Origin: Arthrobacter sp. AK04
Lineage (GTDB): Bacteria; Actinomycetota; Actinomycetes; Actinomycetales; Micrococcaceae
DNA length: 37,038 nucleotides
Direction: 5' to 3'
NCBI RefSeq assembly: GCF_021129155.1
Contig: NZ_JAJOMC010000049.1
Span: forward strand, 1-37,038
Shown here: piece by piece, positions 16,566-24,797 of the stretch
How positions within the stretch are numbered: position 1 is the stretch's first letter
Layout: every line of letters begins with the position of its first letter
Made by a program: the position numbers and the translations under genes
Notes under the pieces: generated by a model
Databases searched by the model: none
What the model was told of the DNA's origin: nothing
The model's input: only the letters and a program-made list of their open reading frames with translations

Positions 16566-17183
16566 ATGAACAGCAAGATCAAAACCCTGTCCGTCGCCGC
16601 TGCGCTGGCAGCCTCGCTCGGCCTGGCCGGATGCGCCGCCGATTCCGGCAGCACCGGCGGAAGCACCATGCCCATGAACCACAGCTCCGGCCCCGCGTCC
16701 AGCATGATGCCGGATGCAAGTGCCGGCCATAACCCGGCGGACATCGCCTTTTCCCAGATGATGATCCCGCACCACGCACAGGCCGTGGAGATGAGCGACA
16801 TGATTCTGGCGAAACCGGACATGCCCGCGGACGTCACCGCCCTGGCCACCAAAATCAAGGACGCGCAGGCGCCTGAGATCGAAACCATGACCGGATGGCT
16901 CGAGGGCTGGAACGTGCCCACGATGATGTCTGATCACGCCGGGCATGGCATGACCGGCATGGTCGATTCGGAGGGCATGGAGAAGCTCAAGGAGGCCCAG
17001 GGAACGGACGCCGTCCGGCTCTTCCTGGAGCACATGATCGGACACCATGAAGGCGCCGTGGACATGGCGCAGCAGGAGATCGGCGCCGGCAAGCACCCCG
17101 AAAGCATCCAGCTCGCCCGCGACATCATCACTTCCCAGGAGGGGGAGATCGCCGAGATGAAGGAGATGTTGGCCGGCCTCTAG
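16566..17183 (+). CDS. DUF305 lipoprotein, copper-associated
   Basis: A 205-residue protein with a lipobox (SLGLAGCAADS, Cys at about 21), a Met/His-rich linker, then a DUF305 helical domain with its two hallmark motifs FSQMMIPHHAQAVEM and LEHMIGHHEGAVDMAQ. DUF305 proteins are ferritin-like helical bundles common in copper and silver resistance loci. The paired His and Met residues suggest metal binding at the membrane surface. The ATG at 16566 has AAGGACC before it and the lipobox lies at the usual distance. It closes the copper operon, and the 32-bp repeat array begins about 10 bases after its stop. Confidence 0.9.
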   Translation: MNSKIKTLSVAAALAASLGLAGCAADSGSTGGSTMPMNHSSGPASSMMPDASAGHNPADIAFSQMMIPHHAQAVEMSDMILAKPDMPADVTALATKIKDAQAPEIETMTGWLEGWNVPTMMSDHAGHGMTGMVDSEGMEKLKEAQGTDAVRLFLEHMIGHHEGAVDMAQQEIGAGKHPESIQLARDIITSQEGEIAEMKEMLAGL

Positions 17184-17192
17184 CCCTCCCCC

Positions 17193-17431
17193 GGCACGCT
17201 CTCCCACTTAACGCCGGTTCTGCGCGGACGCTCTATCACTTAACGCCGGTTCTGCACGGACGCTCCTTCACTTAACGCCGGTTCTGCACGGACGCTCCTT
17301 CACTTAACGCCGGTTCTGCGCAGACGCTCTTTCACTTCCCCCTTGGGAAGGTGAGAGATCGTCTGTTCGATTACCGCATTAAGGGAGAGAGCGTCTGTTC
17401 GATCACCGCATCAAGGGAGAGAGCGTCCGTC
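17193..17431. repeat. 32-bp tandem repeat cluster 1, direction-reversing
   Basis: Five units start at 17193, 17226, 17258, 17290 and 17322 with the core on the minus strand (GGACGCTC-xx-TCACTT seen on the plus strand). Three more start at 17351, 17383 and 17415 with the core GTGAGAGAGCGTCT on the plus strand. The period is 32 bases except for a single inserted base in the first unit. The reversal is centred on a hairpin (CACTTCCC-CCTT-GGGAAGGTG, 17333-17353). It fills the gap between convergent genes. Confidence 0.85.
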
Positions 17432-17437
17432 TGGTGA

Positions 17438-18685
17438 TCAGCGCCGGCGGGTGGATCGCCTGGATGCGGGTGCCGCGGGGTTCACGTGCTCGGGACGGAT
17501 TCCGACGCCGATGAACCGTGCGGTGAAGCGGCGCAGCAGCGGCGAGGCGAGACGGATCAGCGCAACCACCCAACCCGGTGCGAAGCGGCGGCCCGTCGCT
17601 GCCCTGGAGATGGCCTTGTGCCCGTTGCGCTGGATCAGCTGCATGACCTTCACCGGCAGCTCGCGGCGCCGCTGGACCGCTGCGAGTTTCTCCACCGGCA
17701 CAGCCCCGGCAGCCAGGTCCCCGGAGACGGCGTTGAACAGCGCTACCGCGTCCTGGATGGCGAAGTTAACCCCCACGCCGAACACCGGTGACATTGCGTG
17801 GGCGGCATCGCCGATCGCCATGAATCCGGGCCGGTACCAGCGCCGCAGCCGGTTGATCTGGACGGAGAGGAGTTTGACCTGCCCCCAGTCCTGCAGGGTG
17901 TCCACCACCGGCTGGAGCACGGGAGCCGCGCGTGCAAGCCGTTCACGGAAGGCGTCCAGCCCTTCCCCGCGCAGCTCGTCCAGACCTCCTTTTCGGATGG
18001 CCATGCCCGACTGGTACCTGTCGCCCCGGTCAAGCGTGAGGACCATCCCGCGGGAGGAGATATACCCGAGGGTCACGGGCGGCGGCGAGGGCGGCTTGGG
18101 AAGGTTGAACCACAGCACATCGATGGGCACACCGAATTGGTCAGGTACCAGCCCGGCCGCGGCCCGCAGCACCGACGCCCGCCCGTCCGCTGCGACGGTC
18201 AGCGTGGCACGGACGTCCCGTCCGCCGTCGGGCGTTTCAACCCGCACGCCCCGCGCCTGGTCCTGCTCCATGATCAGCCCGGTGGCCTCTGTGTTCATGA
18301 GCAGCTCGAACGTAGGGAAAGCTGCGGCCTCGCGGGCCAGGAAGTTCAGGAAGTCCCACTGCGGCGCCAGGACCAGGAAGTTGGCCGGGGCCCTGAGGGT
18401 GCGGAAGTCAGCCATGGTGATGCGCTGCCCCTCCACCACGGCGTCAAGGGTGGGCAAACGTGTGAGGGGCAGTTGCAGGAATTTTTCACGCAGCCCGAGC
18501 TCGCCGAGCAGGGTCACCGTGGAAGGGTGCACCGTGTCGCCGCGGAAGTCGCGCAGGAAGTCCGCGTGCTTCTCCAGCACTGTGACTTTCAGGCCGGCGC
18601 GCGCGAGCAGGTAGCCGAGCACCATGCCGGCCGGGCCCCCGCCGGCAATCACGCAGTCGCGTCCGGGCTGGTCTCCTGGGCTCAT
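17438..18685 (-). CDS. FAD-dependent monooxygenase-like oxidoreductase
   Basis: A 415-residue flavoprotein of the class A (PheA/TfdB, UbiH-like) hydroxylase family. It has the Rossmann GxGxxG near the start (VIAGGGPAGMVLGYLLARAGLKV, about 9-31), the DG motif (VAADGRASVLRAAAG, about 165-180) and the second FAD motif AIGDAAHAMSPVFGVGVNFAIQDAV (about 295-320). Substrate unknown; it could hydroxylate an aromatic compound. GGAGGAG eight bases before the ATG at 18685 fixes the start, and the upstream in-frame ATG is unlikely. It is a single gene lying between two 32-bp repeat clusters. Confidence 0.88.
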   Translation of the reverse strand: MSPGDQPGRDCVIAGGGPAGMVLGYLLARAGLKVTVLEKHADFLRDFRGDTVHPSTVTLLGELGLREKFLQLPLTRLPTLDAVVEGQRITMADFRTLRAPANFLVLAPQWDFLNFLAREAAAFPTFELLMNTEATGLIMEQDQARGVRVETPDGGRDVRATLTVAADGRASVLRAAAGLVPDQFGVPIDVLWFNLPKPPSPPPVTLGYISSRGMVLTLDRGDRYQSGMAIRKGGLDELRGEGLDAFRERLARAAPVLQPVVDTLQDWGQVKLLSVQINRLRRWYRPGFMAIGDAAHAMSPVFGVGVNFAIQDAVALFNAVSGDLAAGAVPVEKLAAVQRRRELPVKVMQLIQRNGHKAISRAATGRRFAPGWVVALIRLASPLLRRFTARFIGVGIRPEHVNPAAPASRRSTRRR

Positions 18686-18774
18686 CGTGCCACTCCTCCG
18701 TATCGGTGCCTGCCTCAATGGTGGCCGCAGTGCCGCTGGAATGGTAGTGACGCGCACCGGTTTCGCCGCAGGGA

Positions 18775-18915
18775 GTGATAGAGCGTCCCGGGAAAAGCAG
18801 CGGCAAGTGAGAGAGCGTCACGGGAAAAGCAGCATTAACTGATAGAGCGTCCCGGGAAAAGCAGCGGTAAGTGAGAGAGCGTGCGGGTGTTGCGTGTTAA
18901 GTTGAAACGTGCGGG
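18775..18915 (+). repeat. 32-bp tandem repeat cluster 2
   Basis: Units start at 18775, 18807, 18839 and 18871 (the last 30 bases long), with a degenerate partial copy at 18901. Core GTGA[TG]AGAGCGTCC, then CGGGAAAAGCAGCGG[CT]AA. It lies in the divergent gap between the FAD oxidoreductase and the tyrosine phosphatase, with cores in the direction of the phosphatase, and ends about 40 bases before its start. Confidence 0.85.
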
Positions 18916-18954
18916 CCGGACGGTCCGCACACCGGCTGGAAAGAGAAAATCCCC

Positions 18955-19593
18955 TTGGACACATCCGCACCAGTACGAATCCTCACCGTCTGCACCGGCA
19001 ACATCTGCCGCTCGCCGGTGGCCGAGAGGCTGCTGCAGGCAGGCCTGAACCAGGCCGTGCCGGGCGGTTTCGTGGTCGCCAGCGCAGGGACGCGGGCCAT
19101 GGTGGGCGAGCCCATGCAGCCCATCTCAGCGGACATCGTGCGCACCTTCGGCGGGGACCCGGACAACTTCGCGGCCCGCCAGCTGACCCCGGCAATCCTG
19201 CGCGGCGTGGACCTGGTGCTCACCATGACCACGGCACACCGCGGCGAAGTGCTCCAGCTGGATGCCTCGCTCCTCAAGCGGACCTTCACCATCCGCGAGT
19301 TCGCCCGCATGCTCGACGTCCTGGACGAGCGCGCGGCAGCAACCGACGGGGGCACGCCCCCCGCAGGAGTGGCCGACGACGGCGAACGGCTGGTTGCCAA
19401 CGCGGCCTTCTGGAAGAGCCTGGCAGCAAGGGCCGCAGGGGTCCGGCACTTGTCCCTGCCGCCCAACGCAGGGGACAACGACATCATCGACCCCTACCGG
19501 CGCTCGCCCGAGGTGTACCGGCAGATGGAAGACGAGCTGGCTCCGGCCATCGTCTCCATCCTCCGCCACGCCCGGCTGAACGTTCCCGCCTGA
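18955..19593 (+). CDS. Low-molecular-weight protein-tyrosine-phosphatase-like protein
   Basis: A 212-residue cytoplasmic phosphatase fold. The P-loop CTGNICRS (about residues 13-20) is the CX5RS catalytic motif, and DIIDPYRRSPEVY near 178-190 supplies the general acid Asp. It is about 60 residues longer than the usual 150-residue enzyme, with an insertion (about 115-165, DERAAATDGGTPPAG and following). Such enzymes dephosphorylate tyrosine kinases that control exopolysaccharide or cell-wall polymer export. That fits the two LCP genes directly downstream. The start is a TTG with a weak AAAGAG. Confidence 0.85.
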   Translation: MDTSAPVRILTVCTGNICRSPVAERLLQAGLNQAVPGGFVVASAGTRAMVGEPMQPISADIVRTFGGDPDNFAARQLTPAILRGVDLVLTMTTAHRGEVLQLDASLLKRTFTIREFARMLDVLDERAAATDGGTPPAGVADDGERLVANAAFWKSLAARAAGVRHLSLPPNAGDNDIIDPYRRSPEVYRQMEDELAPAIVSILRHARLNVPA

Positions 19594-19693
19594 GCCGGCT
19601 TCCGCCGTCGTCATTTCAACCTGTGGTTTTCTCTGCGGTTTTTCTGCGGATTCCCCCGATGTAATGAAAATTTGCCGATGCTAATTTTCCCAA

Positions 19694-20848
19694 ATGGGCA
19701 TCCAGCTGCACGATCCAAGCACCCAGCCAGCCGACGCACCTGAGCCAGCAAAACGCCGCAGGCGCCATCCGTTGCGGACCATCCTGCTGGTGCTCCTGGC
19801 CGTGGCAATCATCATTCCTGCCTCGGCCGGGGCCTACCTGTACAGCCTGGGACAGATCTACGAGTCCGAGATCACCACCATCGACTCTCCCTGGCCGGCG
19901 GAATCCACCCGGCCCCAGCGCCAGCAGCCGGGCACGGCCGCGGGAGAAGCAGCACCGGGTGACGCCGGCGGGTCGGGCGGAAGCCAGCCCGGCGGCGGAA
20001 CCGCGGAGGGCAGCCAAAATGCCATGGCCGACGGCATGCTGAACATCCTGGTGATGGGCAGCGACAGCCGCGGCGCCACAACCGAGGAAGCGTTGTCCGG
20101 CGGCAACTCCAACCAGCGCGCCGACACCCTCATGCTGGTCCACGTACCCGCGGACAGGTCCAAGATTTTCACCGTCTCCCTGATGAGGGACCTGTGGGTC
20201 GACATTCCGGGCAACGGCCAGGCCAAGATCAACGCAGCCCTCGCCTACGGCGGCGTCCCGCTGATGGTGCAGACGGTCGAATCCCTGTTCAACCAGCGCA
20301 TCGACCATGTGGCCATGATCGACTTCGAAGGCTTTGTGGGCATGACCGATGCCTTGGGCGGGGTGGAAGTGAACGTCACGCAGCCGTTCGTGTCGCCGCA
20401 CAGCAGCAAGAAGTACGCCAAGGGCCCCACGGTCCTGGACGGCAAGGGCGCCCTGGACTTCGTCCGCGAGCGCTACGCCTACGCGGACGGCGACTACCAG
20501 CGGGTGCGCAACCAGCAGGCCTTCCTGCAGGCGCTCCTGGCCAAGAACCTCAGCCGGGACACGCTCCTGAACCCCGTGAAGATCCACAACGTCATCAGCT
20601 CCATGGCCCCGTTCGTCAGCGCGGACAGCGGCCTGAACGCCGGAACCCTGGCACGGCTGGGGCTGGAGCTCCGCAACGTCCGGTCCGACGACATGGAAAT
20701 GTTCACCCTTCCAACCCTTGGAACGGGAACGTCGGCGGACGGCCAGTCGATCGTGATCCCGGACCGCAACGCCATCGCGGGGCTCTCGAGGGCGCTGGCA
20801 GATGACAGTTTGGACAAGTTTGTAGCCAGCAGGGGCCTTGCGGGCTGA
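19694..20848 (+). CDS. LytR-CpsA-Psr (LCP) family ligase, copy 1
   Basis: A 384-residue membrane-anchored protein: cytoplasmic basic stretch (KRRRRHP), one transmembrane helix (about 27-48), a Gly/Pro/Gln-rich linker, then the LCP domain (about 115-350). Conserved residues are in MGSDSRG, DTLMLVHV, SLMRDLWVDIPG, KINAALAYGG and GALDFVRERYAYADGDYQRVRNQQ. LCP enzymes move undecaprenyl-linked glycopolymers onto peptidoglycan, or arabinogalactan-like polymers in actinobacteria. There is no clear ribosome binding site before the ATG. It is followed after 36 bases by a second LCP gene. Confidence 0.93.
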   Translation: MGIQLHDPSTQPADAPEPAKRRRRHPLRTILLVLLAVAIIIPASAGAYLYSLGQIYESEITTIDSPWPAESTRPQRQQPGTAAGEAAPGDAGGSGGSQPGGGTAEGSQNAMADGMLNILVMGSDSRGATTEEALSGGNSNQRADTLMLVHVPADRSKIFTVSLMRDLWVDIPGNGQAKINAALAYGGVPLMVQTVESLFNQRIDHVAMIDFEGFVGMTDALGGVEVNVTQPFVSPHSSKKYAKGPTVLDGKGALDFVRERYAYADGDYQRVRNQQAFLQALLAKNLSRDTLLNPVKIHNVISSMAPFVSADSGLNAGTLARLGLELRNVRSDDMEMFTLPTLGTGTSADGQSIVIPDRNAIAGLSRALADDSLDKFVASRGLAG

Positions 20849-20884
20849 CACTGATCCCACCTACCCACAATGAGGTGAGACATC

Positions 20885-22060
20885 GTGAGCACACCTGGCG
20901 GTTCTGATTCTTCCGGTCCTGGTTCATCGGGTCCTGGTTCTTCCGGGGCCGGGGGCACGGGCCCAACCGATCCCTCCGCGTCCGGGCCGCACGGCGGCAG
21001 CTGGGTGGCGCACGGCCGGCGGCGGTGGATCGCGGCGCTGCTGGCGTTCGTCCTTGTGGTGGTGGCCGCCGTCGCCGTGATCAGCCTGAACCGGCCCGCC
21101 ACCGAGGCGCAGCCCGCCGCAACGCAGAGCGAAACGCCGTCGCCCTCGCCGTCGGAGACTCCGTCCCCCTCGGAAACCCCTTCAGAAACACCTCCCCCGG
21201 CGCCTGCTCCCCCGCCGCCTCCGGAGCCCATCCCGGATTTGCCGGCTGTGCCAATGAACGTATTGGTTATCGGCAGTGACATGCGCGGCGTTGCGAAGGA
21301 CGCGGCGGCACATACGGCAGCAACCGGTGAAGCGATGGACCACCGTTCGGACACCCTGATGGTGGTGCACGTCCCGGCCGACCGCAGGAGCCTGTACATC
21401 GTGTCCATCAACAGGGACACCTGGGTGGACATCCCGGGCTTCGGCGGCGCAAAGATCAACGCCGGGCTGCAGTACGGCGGCATCGACATGACCACCCAGA
21501 CGGTGCAGCAGCTGCTCGGGATCACCATCGACCACACCCTGATGCTGGACTTCGGCGGCCTCAAAGTCCTGGTGGACGGGCTGGGCGGGATCGACGTCAA
21601 CGTCCCCATTCCCTTCCAGTCCACACATGACACCGGCCACGTCTTCGGCCCGGGCGTGAACCACCTGGACGGACAGGCGGCGCTTGAGTTTTCCCGGGAG
21701 CGGTACGCCTTCGCTGACGGTGACTTCCAGCGGGTCCGCAACCAGCAGATCCTGCTCAAGTCCATCCTGTCCCGGCTGACCGCGGGTGGCGTCCTCAACG
21801 ACGTCAACGCCGTCCGCAGCTTGGTGGACTTCGCTTCCTGCTGCCTCACCGTGAACAAGGGCTTCGACCCGGTCCAGGCCGCTATCCTTGCCTACAGCCT
21901 GCGGAACCTGGACACCAATGCCATCGGCACCATGACACTGCCCACCGCCGGAGCCGGGTTCGTGGCAGGCCAGTCCGTGCTGTTTCCGGATTACGGCGCC
22001 ATCAACGCCGTTGGTGCTGCGCTGCGGGAGGGGCGGATCGGCGAGTTCGCGGTTCCGTAG
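20885..22060 (+). CDS. LytR-CpsA-Psr (LCP) family ligase, copy 2
   Basis: A 391-residue paralogue of the preceding gene. It has an N-terminal repeat-rich cytoplasmic tail (SSGPGSSGPGSSG), one membrane helix (about 48-68), a Ser/Pro/Thr/Glu linker (about 72-115) and the LCP domain (about 122-370), with IGSDMRG, DTLMVVHVPADR, SINRDTWVDIPGFGGAKIN and ALEFSRERYAFADGDFQRVRNQQ. It contains an unusual Cys pair (FASCCLTVNKG). The GTG start has AGGTGAG six to ten bases upstream. Two LCP enzymes in tandem may attach different polymers or act redundantly. Confidence 0.93.
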   Translation: MSTPGGSDSSGPGSSGPGSSGAGGTGPTDPSASGPHGGSWVAHGRRRWIAALLAFVLVVVAAVAVISLNRPATEAQPAATQSETPSPSPSETPSPSETPSETPPPAPAPPPPPEPIPDLPAVPMNVLVIGSDMRGVAKDAAAHTAATGEAMDHRSDTLMVVHVPADRRSLYIVSINRDTWVDIPGFGGAKINAGLQYGGIDMTTQTVQQLLGITIDHTLMLDFGGLKVLVDGLGGIDVNVPIPFQSTHDTGHVFGPGVNHLDGQAALEFSRERYAFADGDFQRVRNQQILLKSILSRLTAGGVLNDVNAVRSLVDFASCCLTVNKGFDPVQAAILAYSLRNLDTNAIGTMTLPTAGAGFVAGQSVLFPDYGAINAVGAALREGRIGEFAVP

Positions 22061-22108
22061 GCCGGCCCGGTGCCAGCGCGGGCTGTTCACCTGATGTGAG
22101 TTCCCGCT

Positions 22109-22141
22109 GTTCATCACCGAATCACCCCGCGTTCACCCGCG
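22109..22141 (+). promoter_or_regulatory. PHO box (PhoP-type direct repeats) upstream of phoD
   Basis: Three contiguous 11-base units: GTTCATCACCG (22109-22119), AATCACCCCGC (22120-22130) and GTTCACCCGCG (22131-22141). They match the GTTCACC-type direct-repeat format bound by actinobacterial PhoP, including the weaker central unit. A further GTTCACC copy begins at 22085. The box ends 40 bases before the phoD start, which predicts induction by phosphate starvation. Confidence 0.75.
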
Positions 22142-22181
22142 GGCCAGCCTCCGTGCGCCCGGCGGCGGCAGCCTGAGGGAC

Positions 22182-23882
22182 ATGACTTCCACTCCACCGG
22201 CCGATGTATCGCGCCGCACCATCGTCAAGGGATCCGTCCTCGCCGCCGCACTGGCCGCCGTGCCTGCCGCAGCGCAGGCCGGCGCGGTCCAGGCTGCCCC
22301 GCACACCGCAGGAGGGGTTGCGCTGGTCCGGAACCGGCTCACCCTGCCCAGCGGCATCGCCACCGGAGACGTTACGTCGGACTCGGCGGTGCTGTGGTCG
22401 CGCGCGTCGGGATCCGGGCGGATGACGGCGATCCTGCGTGCGGTTGACGACGGCGGTGAGGTGTTGCGCGGGCGCGGCGCCTTCGAACGCGTCCTGCGGG
22501 GTCCGCGCGCCACGCAGGCGTCCGACTTCACCGCCAAGATCCACGCCGGCAACCTGCCGTCCAACACCCGCTTCGCGCTGGAGATCAGCTTCGAGGACGA
22601 CGGCGGCGCGTCCGGTGAAAGCGTGCGCGGCACCTTCCGCACGGCTCCGGACGCCGGGACGTACAACGGCCGGGGCCGCACCGGTGACTCGAGCAACGGA
22701 GGCGCCGCGCCGTCGTCGTCCGCCCAAAGCTTTGTATGGACCGGCGATACGGCCGGGCAGGGCTGGGGCATCAATGAGGAGATCGGCGGCATGCGCGGCT
22801 ACCGGGCCATGCACCAGACGCGGCCGGACTTCTTCATCCACTCGGGAGACACCGTGTACGCTGACGGTCCGCTCACTGAAACGGTGGTTGAGAAGGACGG
22901 GCAGGTGTGGCGGAACCTTGTCACGGAGGAGGTGTCCAAGGTGGCTGAAACCCTCACCGAGTTCCGCGGCCGGCACCGCTACAACTCGATGGACGCCAAC
23001 ATGCGCGCCATGTTCGCCGACGTCCCGGTGATCGCCAACTGGGACGACCACGAGACCACCAACAACTGGTACCCCGGCGAAATCCTGGAGGACCCCCGCT
23101 ACACCGTGCGCGACGTCAACACCCTCGCCGCCCGCGGCCGCCAGGCGTGGCAGGAGAACATGCCCATCGCCGAGTCCGCCGCGCTGTGGCGGCCGGGAAC
23201 GTTCGACGACGCCGGCCAGTACCAGCCCGCCCGCATCTACCGCAAGATCTCCCGCGGCCCGCAGCTGGACATCTTCTGCCTGGACATGCGCACGTTCAAG
23301 TCGCCGAACACGGACGGCAGGGAGCCTTACGCCACTGCCCTCCTGGGCCAGGAGCAGGTGGACTGGCTGATCCGCGAGGTCTCGAAATCGAAGGCGACGT
23401 GGAAGGTGATCGCAGCGGACCTGCCGCTGGGGATCATCGTGCCCGACGGCGCCGTGAACCAGGAGAGCCTGGCCAACCGTGATCCCGGCGCACCGCTGGG
23501 CCGCGAGCTCGAGATTGCCGGGGTGCTGAGCTCCTTCAAGCGCAACCGGGTGAAGAACGTGGTGTGGCTGACCGCGGACGTGCATTACTGCGCCGCGCAC
23601 CACTACTCCCCCGAGCGGGCGGCGTTCACCGACTTCGACCCGTTCTGGGAGTTCGTGGCCGGTCCCATTGCCGCGGGATCTTTCGGCCCGAACGCCATGG
23701 ACGGCACGTTTGGTCCGGAGGTGGTGTTCTCGAAAGCCGGGCGCTTCCCCGGGGAATCACCGCGCGACGGCGAGAACCAGTTCTTCGGGCACGTCCAGCT
23801 GGATTCCGACACCTTCACGGTGAGCCTGCGGAACGCCAATGGCGCCACGGTGTTCTCGAAGGTGCTGACGCCTGAGCGGTAG
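22182..23882 (+). CDS. phoD: PhoD-family alkaline phosphatase, Tat-exported
   Basis: A 566-residue secreted phosphodiesterase/alkaline phosphatase. The N-terminus carries a twin-arginine signal (SRRTIVKG, then a hydrophobic stretch to about residue 38). A PhoD N-terminal domain (about 45-170) is followed by the metallophosphatase domain with GDTAGQ, HSGDTVYADGP, NWDDHETTNN and TADVHYCAAHHYSPERA supplying the Fe/Ca-binding Asp, Asn and His residues. It releases phosphate from organic esters and teichoic-acid-like polymers outside the cell. GAGGGA precedes the ATG. The PHO box upstream supports phosphate control. Confidence 0.93.
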   Translation: MTSTPPADVSRRTIVKGSVLAAALAAVPAAAQAGAVQAAPHTAGGVALVRNRLTLPSGIATGDVTSDSAVLWSRASGSGRMTAILRAVDDGGEVLRGRGAFERVLRGPRATQASDFTAKIHAGNLPSNTRFALEISFEDDGGASGESVRGTFRTAPDAGTYNGRGRTGDSSNGGAAPSSSAQSFVWTGDTAGQGWGINEEIGGMRGYRAMHQTRPDFFIHSGDTVYADGPLTETVVEKDGQVWRNLVTEEVSKVAETLTEFRGRHRYNSMDANMRAMFADVPVIANWDDHETTNNWYPGEILEDPRYTVRDVNTLAARGRQAWQENMPIAESAALWRPGTFDDAGQYQPARIYRKISRGPQLDIFCLDMRTFKSPNTDGREPYATALLGQEQVDWLIREVSKSKATWKVIAADLPLGIIVPDGAVNQESLANRDPGAPLGRELEIAGVLSSFKRNRVKNVVWLTADVHYCAAHHYSPERAAFTDFDPFWEFVAGPIAAGSFGPNAMDGTFGPEVVFSKAGRFPGESPRDGENQFFGHVQLDSDTFTVSLRNANGATVFSKVLTPER

Positions 23883-23894
23883 GGCTACCCGGTG

Positions 23895-24284
23895 TTACCG
23901 CAGGTCCGGGAGGCGCCTGTCCATCAGTTGGCCGGTCACGATCAGGGCAGCCGTGACCGCAACCACCGCACCAAAATAGGTGAGCGTCCCCGGGATGCCG
24001 AAGCTGATGTCGAAGGTCCCCCGAAGGACCAGATAGGCGGCGAGTGTCACGACGACAACAAGCCCGGCGAGGGTTCCCACCCGGGCGCCCCTGGATGTGG
24101 TTGTGCCTGCGGCGAATGAGGCGGCGTACTCGCGCGGCTGCCCGAAGGCCGCAACCCCGCTTTCGCCGCTCTCAGCCAGGTGGCTGCTGACTTCCTGCAG
24201 CGTGTTCCGGACCATGTCTTCACCGTGTTTCCGCTTGCGCAGTTCATAGGCCAGGGTCTTCAGGTATTCCTCTGTGGACATCAC
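23895..24284 (-). CDS. HAAS-type membrane protein partner of PadR
   Basis: A 129-residue protein with an N-terminal soluble helical region (MSTEEYLKTLAYELRKRKHGEDMVRNTLQEVSSHL) like HAAS/DUF1700-type domains, then two hydrophobic helices (about 68-88 and 96-118). Such proteins are co-encoded with PadR regulators and act as signalling membrane partners. It starts at GTG (24284) or at the next codon ATG (24281), 2 or 5 bases after the PadR stop. What it signals is unknown. Confidence 0.8.
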   Translation of the reverse strand: MMSTEEYLKTLAYELRKRKHGEDMVRNTLQEVSSHLAESGESGVAAFGQPREYAASFAAGTTTSRGARVGTLAGLVVVVTLAAYLVLRGTFDISFGIPGTLTYFGAVVAVTAALIVTGQLMDRRLPDLR

Positions 24285-24286
24285 TT

Positions 24287-24631
24287 TCAGCCGTTCCTCT
24301 CGTGGAGCAGGTTCTTGATGAGATCTGCGAAATGGTTCCAGTCCGTGCTTGCGTCCTGCAGCCGCTGCTGCCCCCCGGGAGTGAGGGAGTAGAACTTCTT
24401 ACCCGGACCGGCGTCCCCCTGGCGCCATTCGGAACTGACAAATCCATCCGTTTCCAGCCGGTTCAGCGCCGGGTAGACCGTCCCGCCGCTCAGTCCGTCA
24501 AAACCGGCAGCCTTCAGCGCCTGGATGATCTGGTACCCGTAGGCCTCGCCGCTTCCGGCGACCGCCTGCAGGATGCAGGTGGGGAGCACAGCCCTGACCC
24601 AGTCGCTGGGCCACCGTTTGTCTGGGGTCAT
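24287..24631 (-). CDS. PadR family transcriptional regulator
   Basis: A 114-residue winged-helix regulator of the short PadR (subfamily 2) type. The family core is visible in LPTCILQAVAGSGEAYGYQIIQAL, then GTVYPALNRLETDGFVSSEWRQG and the wing GPGKKFYSLTPGGQQRL, followed by a dimerisation helix. It is co-transcribed with the HAAS-like membrane protein. The ATG at 24631 lacks a ribosome binding site. A promoter with -35 TTGTGT (24666-24661) and -10 CACTAT (24643-24638) spaced by 17 bases would start transcription at about the ATG, so the mRNA is probably leaderless. Confidence 0.88.
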   Translation of the reverse strand: MTPDKRWPSDWVRAVLPTCILQAVAGSGEAYGYQIIQALKAAGFDGLSGGTVYPALNRLETDGFVSSEWRQGDAGPGKKFYSLTPGGQQRLQDASTDWNHFADLIKNLLHERNG

Positions 24632-24637
24632 AGCTAG

Positions 24638-24668
24638 ATAGTGTCATGGGTTGGGTTGTGACACAACC
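24638..24668 (-). promoter_or_regulatory. padR promoter with overlapping palindromic operators
   Basis: GGTTGTG-A-CACAACC (24654-24668) is a perfect palindrome over the -35, and GTGTCA-N12-TGACAC (24641-24664) overlaps it and the -10. Hexamers TTGTGT and CACTAT are 17 bases apart on the minus strand. Both palindromes are candidate PadR autoregulatory sites. Confidence 0.6.
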
Positions 24669-24797
24669 TAGTCGGCGCACAGCCTGACGCCGTTGCACTG
24701 CCGCCAGTCGTCGTCGTCCGTTATTTTCCCTGGCCCATGGGTACGCCGCTGGTAGTGTTCCTGCATTCGGCAAGGCACGCGGACGGAGTGATTCTTT

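Noticed and set aside
17193..17431. CRISPR array
   Set aside because: The units are contiguous 32-base tandem repeats with no unique spacers between them and no cas genes in the window.
22122..23603. 493-residue minus-strand frame opposite phoD
   Set aside because: PhoD motifs and the Tat signal are on the plus strand. The antisense frame has no motifs.
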